NCBI RefSeq assembly: GCF_038502225.1 | Contig: NC_091369.1 | Coordinates: 6,865,587-6,929,586, forward strand | DNA length: 64,000 nucleotides | Direction: 5' to 3' | Origin: Cherax quadricarinatus | Lineage: Eukaryota > Arthropoda > Malacostraca > Decapoda > Parastacidae | In this document: positions 1-10,400 of the stretch, in pieces | Position numbering within the stretch: the first letter of the stretch is position 1 | Layout of the letters: every line of letters begins with the position of its first letter | The notes under the pieces: generated by a model | The model's database searches: none | Told to the model about the DNA's origin: nothing | The model's input: only the letters and a program-made list of their open reading frames with translations | Made by a program: the position numbers and the translations under genes

Positions 1-165
1 TTGTCCCCCAGGATGCCATCGGCAACAGTCGGCTAACATCCGTGTGCATACTTACTGCTAGTTGAACAGTGGCAGAAGCTGTAAGGAAACATGCCGGGGA
101 TCGAACCACGGACACTCAGTGTGTGAGACGAGAACGTTGCTTACCAGGCCACGCGAGTGGTAGTA
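1..165 (-). repeat. tRNA-derived SINE copy (SINE-1), partial
   Basis: On the minus strand this reads as a tRNA-like head with a B-box (GGTTCGATCCC, complement near 97-108), then a body with 'tagcagtaagta' and 'gcatcctgggggacaa'. The same head and body occur on the plus strand at 49553-49825. The copy runs off the left window edge. Pol III promoter boxes are seen; activity is not implied. Confidence 0.7.
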
Positions 166-200
166 TTTCTTGTATACGTGAACATGACGGAAGGATAGTC

Positions 201-370
201 AGAAAAAAAAATAATCATGGGGGAGCGGTAAACCTGTAGGATTATACAGCACGTGGGGGGATGGTTTAATTCAAGGAATTGGAGCATAGATCCAATTCCC
301 TAGATCAAGAGCCCCTCACCAGCGTCAAGGAACCTCCCTTGAGAGGAAGGATAGTCAGAGATATCCCTTT
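201..370 (+). repeat. Dispersed SINE-like repeat ('agcggtaaacc...gatcaagagcccctcacc')
   Basis: Contains 'gatcaagagcccctcacc' and 'caaggaacctcccttgagag'. A diverged copy sits at 24225-24420, and related heads ('agcgctaaaccc') follow ATT repeats near 15095. It resembles a repeat I associate with decapod genomes; that is recollection, not a search. Confidence 0.5.
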
Positions 371-827
371 TCGCAGACGATATGAAACTAATGAGGAGAA
401 TACAAACAGGAGAGGACTAGGAAAAATTACAAATAAATGTGGAGATGCTGCAAGTCTGGTCTGAGAGGCGGCTACTAGAATTTAAGTCCAGCAAGTGCTA
501 AGTTATGAAGTTTGAAGAAGGAAAAAAAGACAGCACACGGATTACAAGCTCGAGGGGAAGGCAAAAGCTGCAGACTTCGGGGTGAGCAATGTACCGAGTT
601 TATCACCAGAGGCCCAGATCAACTGAATAACTGCAGCAGCAAACGCGCGAGTGGCAAACCTAAACTTAGTTTACATAAACTTAGCAAGGAGTCATTTACA
701 ACACTGTCAGTGCCATAGTGAAGTATGCGGCACCGGTATGAAACCCACACCTGATCAACCAAGTTAAGACACTGGAGATCAGTCCCGAGGCTAAGTCCTA
801 CGTGCTAGAAGGAGAGATTAAAAAAAT

Positions 828-950
828 GAAAATGGCAGAATACGGTGACTGGAACAATACACAAATAACCCGCAAACAGGAGAAAAAACTTATAACGATA
901 TTTTGGTCCGACTTAAACCATTAACTAGTCACTGGTGACAACAAAGGAAA
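828..950 (-). repeat. Family-Q repeat (GGTCC hairpin, then GAAA-type motif), nested in LINE-A
   Basis: On the minus strand: 'tgactagttaatgg', a degenerate 'gtttaagtcggacc' hairpin, then 'gggttatttgtgtattgttccag'. Better copies are at 25400-25480, 26095-26200 and 27350-27470. LINE-A sequence flanks it on both sides, so it inserted into the older LINE copy. Confidence 0.55.
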
Positions 951-1154
951 GAACCAGAGGCGATACGATAATAACGTACAAAATAATGAGAGAATCTGAT
1001 AGGGATGGACAGAGACAGATTTCGAGGACACAGCTCAAAGATGAATACATAGAAGAGTCACGGGGATGTTAGGAAGTATTTCTTCAGCCTTATAGTAGTC
1101 AGGAAGTGGAATGACCTGGACAGTGGAGTTGTAGAGGCAGGATCCACACACAGC

Positions 1155-1328
<174 letters not shown>

Positions 1329-1365
1329 GAGCTGAGTCTCGACCCCTGCAACCACAATTAGGTGA

Positions 1366-1655
1366 GTACACCCTCCGCCACTTGACACCTTAGCCTTAGC
1401 CACCTACCCCTCCCCCAAACCACCTAACCCCTCCCCAAACCGTCTAACCCCCGCCCAACAACCTCCCTCCCTCCAATAACCATCCTCCCCCTCCCCCATA
1501 ACCATCCATCCCCTCTCTCCCCCAAACCATCTAACTCCCTCCCCCAAACCATCTAACTCCCTCCCCCAACTATCTCTGCCCCTCCAATAACCATCCTCCC
1601 CCTCCCCCACAACCATCCATCCCCTCTCCTAACCGTCTATTCCCCTCCCCCTAAC
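1366..1655. repeat. C-rich imperfect tandem repeats upstream of LINE-A ORF1
   Basis: Repeated 'ccctcccccaaaccatctaac' and 'ccatcctccccctccccc' blocks, with one larger block duplicated about 110 bp apart. It may be the LINE-A 5' UTR, since it directly precedes ORF1, or an independent minisatellite. No motif decides between them. Confidence 0.55.
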
Positions 1656-1659
1656 CAGG

Positions 1660-2688
1660 ATGAGGACAAGGGGCTCCAAGGACGAATCTGAGAGGGAGGA
1701 ATGGGAAATAGAGCTCAAAAAAAGGGAGGAAGACTGGGGAAGGAGACTAGATGAGCTGGAAAGGAAGATGGAAGAGAGGTTAGCAGCAGAATGCAGAAGG
1801 TGGAAGCAACAGGCCACAGCAGCAGAAATCAAGATAGAGAGATTAGAAGAGGAGCTGAGACATCTGAAACAGCACAGAGACAAAGATATTACAGAAGTAG
1901 CATCGGCAATGGCTACATCGAACACAGACAACAGGTCCGAAGGAAGCATGGAAACTAAACTGTATGCAGAGGTCCTGTCAAACCCACATGGGGCCAAAAC
2001 AAAGACAGGGAGCACTCTAGGACAGAAAGAGAGGTTGGAAGACATTGATGGAACTAGGACATGTGCAAGGACCTTACCAGATACCTGTGGGGGCCAGGAG
2101 CAAGTGAGCAGGAAGGATAAACCAAGAAGCATAGGGGCCATAACGAGGGAAGGGACTGAAGGAAGGAACACTCCACGGGAAGGAACTAAAACACATCAGA
2201 GGATGCAATGGGAGTCACAGTGGGAGGTGGAAAGGGAGAGATCCGTGTTTGTCTATGGGCTAGACGAAGCTAAAGGGGAAACTTATGATGAAAGAAAGCA
2301 GGAGGAGAAAAAAGCGATTGAAGACATCATGAAGGTGATAGGCGAGGGGGACATGACCCAGGTGGCAAATTTTCGGAGAATTGGGTGGTTCACAAAGAAA
2401 AGGAATCGGCCTCTCAAAGTAATTTTCAAGGCAGAATCAACCCGAACCATGATCCTGCAGGAGAAAGCACGGCTGAGAGGCAAGCAGGAGTTCCGGAGTG
2501 TGTACCTCGACCGAGACAGAACACAGGACGAAAGGAAGACAATGAAAGAGAGAGTTCAAAAACGAAAGGAGAAATGGGAGGAAATGAAAAAGGAGAGCAG
2601 AATAACCCAGGATCAAATGGAAGGACAAGCGCACCCCCCAGAAACACCTGCAGAAGGACTCCAGCCACGACACCCCCAAGGCAACTGA
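1660..2688 (+). CDS. LINE-A ORF1 protein (coiled-coil, nucleic-acid chaperone type)
   Basis: A 342-residue intact frame from ATG at 1660. Residues 1 to about 75 are Glu/Lys/Arg-rich with heptad-like leucines and isoleucines (for example 'IERLEEELRHLKQH'), as expected for a trimerising coiled coil. Residues 80-190 are polar and probably disordered. From about 194 ('RSVFVYGLD') to 300 there is an alternating hydrophobic/basic segment including 'FRRIGWF', 'LKVIF' and 'RSVYLDRDRT', compatible with an RRM-like domain followed by a basic tail. LINE ORF1 proteins of this layout bind element RNA in a ribonucleoprotein particle. There is no zinc knuckle. The last 300 bases overlap an open ORF2 frame in the -1 phase. 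The coiled coil and position are seen; the RRM assignment is inferred. Confidence 0.75.
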   Translation: MRTRGSKDESEREEWEIELKKREEDWGRRLDELERKMEERLAAECRRWKQQATAAEIKIERLEEELRHLKQHRDKDITEVASAMATSNTDNRSEGSMETKLYAEVLSNPHGAKTKTGSTLGQKERLEDIDGTRTCARTLPDTCGGQEQVSRKDKPRSIGAITREGTEGRNTPREGTKTHQRMQWESQWEVERERSVFVYGLDEAKGETYDERKQEEKKAIEDIMKVIGEGDMTQVANFRRIGWFTKKRNRPLKVIFKAESTRTMILQEKARLRGKQEFRSVYLDRDRTQDERKTMKERVQKRKEKWEEMKKESRITQDQMEGQAHPPETPAEGLQPRHPQGN

Positions 2689-2690
2689 AC

Positions 2691-5635
2691 ATTCCAAACC
2701 AACCATCACACACCGATCCCTCTGTTTCCACCCCCCACACCACAGTTACAGTATTAGAACAGAAGTTGAAGGTTTGGTACACAAATGCAGATGGATTAAC
2801 GAATAAACATGAGGAATGGCAAGAAAGAATCAATGAGAAGTCCCCAGACATCATAGCAGTTACAGAAACAAAACTCATGGAGACAATAACAGATGCAATC
2901 TTCCCACAAGGATACCAGATCATGAGGAAAGATAGAAGGGGTAGGGGGGGAGGTGGGGTTGCTCTGCTCGTAAAAAACAGATGGAAATTCGAGAAAATGG
3001 AAGGAATAGATGAGACAGGAGAAAGAGACTACATAGCAGGTACACTTCAGTCTGGGGAACACAAAGTGGTCATTGCAGTGATGTATAATCCACCACAGAA
3101 CTGCAGGAGGCCAAGAGAGGAATATGAAGAGAGCAACAGAGCAATGGTGGACACACTTGCCGAGGTGGCAAGAAGAGCTCACTCCAGCAGAGCAAAGTTG
3201 CTGGTTATGGGGGATTTCAACCACAGGGAGATTGACTGGGAAAACCTGGAGCCACATGGGGGTCCCGAAACATGGAGAGCCAGGATGTTGGACGTGGTGC
3301 TGGAAAACCTCATGCACAAACATGTTAAGGACACTACCAGAGTGAGAGGGGAGGATGAACCAGCAAGATTGGACCTTGTGTTCACCCTGGGCAGCTCAGA
3401 CATTGAGGATATCAAGTATGAGAGTCCCCTAGGAGCTAGCGACCACGTGGTTCTGTGCTTTGAATACATAGTAGAGCTGCAAGTGGAGAGAATAACAGGA
3501 GTAGAATGGGAAAAGCCTGACTATAAAAGAGGGGACTACATAGGGTTGAAGAACTTCATGCGGGAGGTCCAGTGGGACAGAGAACTGGCAGGAAAGCCAG
3601 TAAATGAAATGATGGAATATGTAGCAACAAAATGCAAGGAGGCAGTGGAAAGGTTCATTCCCAAGGGCAACAGTAACAACGGGAAGACCAGAACAAGCCC
3701 CTGGTTTACCCGACGGTGTAAGGAGGCAAAAACAAAGTGCAATAGAGAATGGAAAAAGTACAGAAGGCAGAGAACACACGAAAATAGGGAGATCAGTCGC
3801 AGAGCCAGGAATGAGTACGCACAGGTAAGGAGGGAGGCCCAGCGACAGTATGAAAATGACATAGCATCGAGAATCAAGACTGACCCGAAACTGTTGTATA
3901 GCCACATCAGGAGGAAGACAACAGTCAAAGACCAGGTGATCAGATTAAGGACAGAAGGTGGAGAACTCACAAGAAATGATCAGGAGGTATGTGAGGAGCT
4001 GAACAGGAGATTTAAGGAAGTTTTTACAGTAGAGACAGGAAGGGCTGTGGGAAGACAGCACAGAAGGGAACATCAAGAGGGAATATACCAACAAGTGTTG
4101 GATGACATACGAACAACTGAGGAGGAGGTGAAGAAGCTCTTAAGTGACCTTGACACCTCAAAGGCGATGGGACCGGACAACATCTCCCCATGGGTCCTTA
4201 GAGAAGGAGCAGAGATGCTGTGTGTGCCTCTAACCACAATCTTCAACACATCCCTTGAAACTGGGCAACTACCTGAGAAATGGAAGACAGCTAATGTAGT
4301 CCCCATATTTAAGAAAGGAAACAGAAACGAGGCACTAAACTACAGACCTGTGTCTCTGACATGTATTGTGTGCAAAGTCATGGAGAAGATTATCAGGAGG
4401 AGAGTGGTCGAACACCTGGAAAGGAACAAGATTATAAATGAAAACCAGCATGGGTTCATGGAAGGCAAATCTTGTATCACAAACCTCCTGGAGTTTTATG
4501 ACAAGGTAACAGAAGTAAGACACGAGAGAGAGGGTTGGGTAGATTGCGTTTTCCTAGACTGCAGGAAGGCCTTTGACACAGTTCCCCACAAGAGATTAGG
4601 CAGAAGCTGGAGGATCAGGCACACATAAAAGGAAGGGCACTGCAATGGATAAGGGAATACCTGACAGGGAGGCAGCAACGAGTCATGGTACGTGAAGAGG
4701 TATCACAGTGGGCGCCTGTTACGAGCGGGGTCCCACAGGGGTCAGTTCTAGGACCAGTGCTATTTTTGATATATGTGAACGACATGATGGAAGGAATAGA
4801 CTCTGAAGTGTCCCTGTTCGCAGATGACGTGAAGTTGATGAGAAGAATTAAATCGGACGAGGATGAGGCAGGACTGCAAAGAGACCTGGAGAGGCTGGAC
4901 ATGTGGTCCAGTAACTGGCTCCTCGAATTCAATCCAGCCAAATGCAAAGTCATGAAGATTGGGGAGGGGCAAAGAAGACCGCAGACAGAATATAGGCTAG
5001 GTGGACAAAGACTACAGACCTCACTCAGGGAGAAAGACCTTGGGGTGACCATAACACCGAGTACATCACCGGAGGCACACATCAACCAAATAACCGCTGC
5101 AGCATACGGGCGCCTGGCAAACCTGAGAATAGCGTTCCGATACCTCAATAAGGAATCGTTCAAGACACTGTACACTGTGTATGTTAGGCCCATACTGGAG
5201 TATGCAGCACCAGTCTGGAACCCACACCTGGTCAAGCACGTCAAGAAGTTAGAGAAAGTACAAAGGTTTGCAACAAGGCTAGTCCCAGAGCTCAAGGGAA
5301 TGTCGTACGAGGAAAGGTTAAGGGAAATCGGACTGACGACACTGGAGGACAGAAGGGTCAGGGGAGACATGATAACGACATACAAGATACTGCGGGGAAT
5401 AGACAAGGTGGACAGAGATAGGATGTTCCAGAGAGGGGACACAGGGACAAGGGGTCACAACTGGAAGCTGAAGACTCAGACGAGTCACAGGGACGTTAGG
5501 AAGTATTTCTTCAGTCATAGAGTTGTCAGCAAGTGGAATAGCCTAGCAAGTGAAGTAGTGGAGGCAGGAACCATACATAGTTTTAAGAAGAGGTATGACA
5601 AAGCTCAGGAAGCAGAGAGAGAGAGGATCCAGTAG
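2691..5635 (+). pseudogene. LINE-A ORF2: endonuclease-reverse transcriptase, single frameshift
   Basis: The first frame (to 4628) holds a complete exonuclease-endonuclease-phosphatase domain: 'VWYTNADGL' (about 2776), 'VTETKL' (about 2860), 'GDFN' (about 3209), 'RLDLVF' (about 3368) and 'GASDHVVL' (about 3432). RT follows with 'NYRPVSLT', 'QHGF' and 'FDTVPHKRL'. Near 4599-4601 one base is missing relative to the intact copy at 29797-31240, and the frame continues at 4685-5635 with 'SGVPQGSVLGPVLF' and the catalytic 'FADD' (about 4816-4827). The C-terminal domain includes 'GDMITTYKIL'. ORF2 has no ATG near its natural start; its frame is open upstream through the end of ORF1 in -1 phase, so reinitiation or frameshifting is possible. 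The enzyme would nick target DNA and prime reverse transcription from it. Confidence 0.85.
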
Positions 5636-5735
5636 CGATCAGTGAAGAGGCGGGGCCAGGAGCTGAGTCTCGACCCCTGCAACCACAATTAGGTGAGTAC
5701 AATTAGGTGAGTACACACACACACACACACACACA

Positions 5736-5975
5736 AGGGGTCACAATTGCAACTTGAAGACTCAGATGAGTCAAAGGGATATTAGTCATAGAGTTGTCAG
5801 GAAGTAGAATAGCCTGGAGAGTGACGTAGTGGAGGCAGGATCCATACATAGTTTTAAGACGAGGTTTGATCAAACTTATGGAGCAGGGAGAGTGGACCTA
5901 GTAGCGATGAGTGAAGATGCGAGGCCAGGAGATTTGAATCGACCTCTGCAACCACAATTAGGTGAGTACACACAC
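5736..5975 (+). mobile_element. LINE-A 3' fragment, 5'-truncated
   Basis: Starts directly after an (AC)n run at the end of the previous element with 'ggggtcacaattgcaacttgaag', and ends with 'accacaattaggtgagtac' followed again by ACACAC. It covers the last roughly 240 bp of LINE-A with several changes. Confidence 0.8.
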
Positions 5976-6129
5976 AGTATATCTGTCCCTCCATATAGGT
6001 CACTGTCCGTTTTATTGCCTTTACTCATGTTTTTAAGACTGTGGTGGTGACAGTGTGGATAGCATGTGACTGTGGTGGTCCTGTGGTGGGGATAGAGAGA
6101 ACGAGGGAGAGGGGAGAGTGAGGAAATGG

Positions 6130-6640
6130 GTGGGGGAGTGTTAGGAGGGTGAGTAAAGGGTGGGAATGAGGGGTGGGAGTGAGGGGTGGGAGTGAGGGGT
6201 GGGATTGAGGGGAGGGTGAGTGAGGGGTGGAAGTGAGGGGAGGGTGAGTGAGGGGTAGGAGGGGAGGGTGAGTAAGGGGTGGAAGTGAGGGGTGAGGGAG
6301 GATGAGTGAGGGGAGGGCGAGTGAGGGGAGGGTGAGGGGTAGGAGTGAAGGGAGGGTGAGGGGTAGGAGTGAGGGGTAGGAGTGAGGGGAGGGTGAGGGG
6401 TAGGAGTGAGGGGAGGGTGAGGGGTAGGAGTGAGGGGTAGGAGTGAGGGGTAGGAGTGAGGGGTAGGAGTGAGGGGAGGGTGAGGGGTAGGAGTGAGGGG
6501 AGGGTGAGGGGCAGGAGTGAGGGGTAGGAGTGAGGGGTAGGAGTGAGGGGCAGGAGTGAGGGGTAGGAGTGAGGGGTAGGAGTGAGGGGTAAGAGTGAGG
6601 GGCAGGAGTGAGGGGTAGGAGTGAGGGGAGGGTAAAATGG
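6130..6640. repeat. G-rich minisatellite (13-bp unit GAGGGGTAGGAGT and variants)
   Basis: About 510 bp of GAGGGGTAGGAGT mixed with GAGGGGAGGGT. The plus strand carries many G-runs of three to four and could form quadruplexes. The Pro/Ser/Leu frames on the minus strand are repeat translations. Confidence 0.9.
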
Positions 6641-6659
6641 AGGGCAACAAGCACAAACA

Positions 6660-7080
6660 CATCTCCAATATCCACAACTTGGTTTGACAGCAATTCGTTT
6701 ATAGCAAATTCGGTTATCCTGAACTTCAATCTAGTGGAACCCCGTCAAGCCGAATGACAGCCTTAAGTAGCCCCGTTAAAGCCATCTTTACATTTAATAA
6801 AGCACCCCTGACCAAAATTAATATACTTCCAGTGTCTGATTATCAAACTGCTGCTTTTAAATTCATCGAGGGTTGTCCAGTGCCCTGAACTAACGAGGTG
6901 GAAGCCATCTTCAGTAACGCGTTGCTTAACGATCGTCAGTACGGTATTGCACGCAGTCTCATGCCATCTTTTTTTTACATATAAAGATTGCTTTGACCCG
7001 CAACAACACTCACTGCTTATGATGATAAAATATAATAGAAACATAAGAATACCAATGTCAGAGAAATATTGTGATATTAA
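6660..7080. other. No gene recognised
   Basis: Mixed sequence without splice-bounded exons or a known repeat. The minus-strand 110-codon frame (6763-7095) has no recognisable domain. Confidence 0.4.
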
Positions 7081-7083
7081 ATA

Positions 7084-7190
7084 AGATCTATACACTCAAA
7101 GGTGTATTTCAAAGTGTATTCCCCTCAGTGTTTATCTGAATATAAGATGTATACACTGAGAGGTGTATTTCCCTGAGAGTATACATGATG
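7084..7190. repeat. Palindromic AT-rich repeat related to the 28-bp array, opposite orientation
   Basis: Contains 'gtatacactgagaggtgtat' (about 7146-7167), the reverse complement of the core of the 28-bp repeats at 14150-14972, plus degenerate copies around 7088-7130. Related sequence therefore flanks the 53-bp satellite on both sides in inverted orientation. Confidence 0.6.
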
Positions 7191-7224
7191 AAAGTATACT
7201 TTAATCCCCATATTAGTCATTAAA

Positions 7225-7310
7225 GTATTAGTGTCTGGTGGAGAAGTGGTTACGTGCTGCCTTAACGACCCTAGTGTAGTCGACAGGGTTTGAACCCCGT
7301 TAACTAACTA
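7225..7310 (+). repeat. tRNA-like SINE fragment
   Basis: 'gtggttacgtgctgccttaac' resembles an A-box region, and 'gggtttgaacccc' is a good B-box about 45 bp downstream, as in tRNA-derived SINE heads. No cloverleaf was worked out, so a tRNA pseudogene is the alternative. Confidence 0.4.
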
Positions 7311-7429
7311 TGATATCAGGTTAAACTACAGACAGTGCGTTGTGCGAGAGACGTGTTATCATAGGTTAGTTTAATACCAGTAATATGTAAATAATTTAAA
7401 CCTCACTTTACGGAAGCATGTAAGACTCG

Positions 7430-10400
7430 GAGACATGATCACAATATACAAGATACCGCAAGGCAAGGAGGGAAGACACAGAGGATCTATGATCACCACA
7501 TACAAGATACCTCAAGCCAGGAGGGAAGACACAGGGGAACTATGATCACCACATACAAGATACCTCAAGCCAGGAGGAAAGACACTGGGGAACTATGATC
7601 ACCACATACAAGATACCTCAAGCCAGGAGAGAAGACACAGGGGAACTATGATCACCACATACAAGATACCTCAAGCCAGGAGGGAAGACACAGGGGAACT
7701 ATGATCACCACATACAAGATACCTCAAGCCAGGAGGAAAGACACAGGGGAACTATGATCACCACATACAAGATACCTCAAGCCAGGAGGAAAGACACAGG
7801 GGAACTATGATCACCACATACAAGATACCTCAAGCCAGGAGGAAAGACACAGGGGAACTATGATCACCACATACAAGATACCTCAAGCCAGGAGAGAAGA
7901 CACAGGGGAACTATGATCACCACATACAAGATACCTCAAGCCAGGAGGGAAGACACAGGGGAACTATGATCACCACATACAAGATACCTCAAGCCAGGAG
8001 GAAAGACACAGGGGAACTATGATCACCACATACAAGATACCTCAAGCCAGGAGGAAAGACACAGGGGAACTATGATCACCACATACAAGATACCTCAAGC
8101 CAGGAGGAAAGACACAGGGGAACTATGATCACCACATACAAGATACCTCAAGCCAGGAGGAAAGACACAGGGGAACTATGATCACCACATACAAGATACC
8201 TCAAGCCAGGAGAGAAGACACAGGGGAACTATGATCACCACATACAAGATACCTCAAGCCAGGAGGGAAGACACAGGGGAACTATGATCACCACATACAA
8301 GATACCTCAAGCCAGGAGGGAAGACACAGGGGAACTATGATCACCACATACAAGATACCTCAAGCCAGGAGGAAAGACACAGGGGAACTATGATCACCAC
8401 ATACAAGATACCTCAAGCCAGGAGGAAAGACACAGGGGAACTATGATCACCACATACAAGATACCTCAAGCCAGGAGGAAAGACACAGGGGAACTATGAT
8501 CACCACATACAAGATACCTCAAGCCAGGAGGAAAGACACAGGGGAACTATGATCACCACATACAAGATACCTCAAGCCAGGAGGAAAGACACAGGGGAAC
8601 TATGATCACCACATACAAGATACCTCAAGCCAGGAGGAAAGACACAGGGGAACTATGATCACCACATACAAGATACCTCAAGCCAGGAGGAAAGACACAG
8701 GGGAACTATGATCACCACATACAAGATACCTCAAGCCAGGAGGAAAGACACAGGGGAACTATGATCACCACATACAAGATACCTCAAGCCAGGAGGGAAG
8801 ACACAGGGGAACTATGATCACCACATACAAGATACCTCAAGCCAGGAGGGAAGACACAGGGGAACTATGATCACCACATACAAGATACCTCAAGCCAGGA
8901 GGGAAGACACAGGGGAACTATGATCACCACATACAAGATACCTCAAGCCAGGAGGAAAGACACAGGGGAACTATGATCACCACATACAAGATACCTCAAG
9001 CCAGGAGGAAAGACACAGGGGAACTATGATCACCACATACAAGATACCTCAAGCCAGGAGGAAAGACACAGGGGAACTATGATCACCACATACAAGATAC
9101 CTCAAGCCAGGAGGGAAGACACAGGGGAACTATGATCACCACATACAAGATACCTCAAGCCAGGAGGAAAGACACAGGGGAACTATGATCACCACATACA
9201 AGATACCTCAAGCCAGGAGGAAAGACACAGGGGAACTATGATCACCACATACAAGATACCTCAAGCAAGGAGGGAAGACACAGGGGAACTATGATCACCA
9301 CATACAAGATACCTCAAGCCAGGAGGGAAGACACAGGGGAACTATGATCACCACATACAAGATACCTCAAGCCAGGAGGGAAGACACAGGGGAACTATGA
9401 TCACCACATACAAGATACCTCAAGCCAGGAGGAAAGACACAGGGGAACTATGATCACCACATACAAGATACCTCAAGCCAGGAGGGAAGACACAGGGGAA
9501 CTATGATCACCACATACAAGATACCTCAAGCCAGGAGGAAAGACACAGGGGAACTATGATCACCACATACAAGATACCTCAAGCCAGGAGGGAAGACACA
9601 GGGGAACTATGATCACCACATACAAGATACCTCAAGCCAGGAGGGAAGACACAGGGGAACTATGATCACCACATACAAGATACCTCAAGCCAGGAGGGAA
9701 GACACAGGGGAACTATGATCACCACATACAAGATACCTCAAGCCAGGAGGGAAGACACAGGGGAACTATGATCACCACATACAAGATACCTCAAGCCAGG
9801 AGGGAAGACACAGGGGAACTATGATCACCACATACAAGATACCTCAAGCCAGGAGGGAAGACACAGGGGAACTATGATCACCACATACAAGATACCTCAA
9901 GCCAGGAGGGAAGACACAGGGGAACTATGATCACCACATACAAGATACCTCAAGCCAGGAGGGAAGACACAGGGGAACTATGATCACCACATACAAGATA
10001 CCTCAAGCCAGGAGGGAAGACACAGGGGAACTATGATCACCACATACAAGATACCTCAAGCCAGGAGGGAAGACACAGGGGAACTATGATCACCACATAC
10101 AAGATACCTCAAGCCAGGAGGGAAGACACAGGGGAACTATGATCACCACATACAAGATACCTCAAGCCAGGAGGGAAGACACAGGGGAACTATGATCACC
10201 ACATACAAGATACCTCAAGCCAGGAGGGAAGACACAGGGGAACTATGATCACCACATACAAGATACCTCAAGCCAGGAGGGAAGACACAGGGGAACTATG
10301 ATCACCACATACAAGATACCTCAAGCCAGGAGGGAAGACACAGGGGAACTATGATCACCACATACAAGATACCTCAAGCCAGGAGGGAAGACACAGGGGA

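Larger units (their letters stand above)
1376..5715 (+). mobile_element. LINE-A: near full-length two-ORF non-LTR retrotransposon
   Basis: Order: C-rich leader, ORF1 (1660-2688), ORF2 with AP-type endonuclease then reverse transcriptase (about 2690-5635), a short 3' UTR, and a terminal repeat of 'aattaggtgagtac' (twice) running into (AC)n. This arrangement matches the Jockey/CR1-L2-Rex group of LINEs; the exact clade is not decided here. At least ten shorter copies of the 3' end are present in the window. The 5' limit is uncertain. One frameshift near 4600 breaks ORF2, so the copy is probably dead. Confidence 0.85.

Noticed and set aside
97..108. tRNA genes at B-box-like motifs (also 7290, 26740, 28015, 46810, 49600)
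   Set aside because: Each is embedded in a longer repeated body or lacks a convincing cloverleaf; they are tRNA-derived SINE heads.
1660..5635. LINE-A as an endogenous virus
   Set aside because: No LTR, protease, integrase or capsid motif; endonuclease plus RT and a terminal simple repeat are those of a non-LTR retrotransposon.
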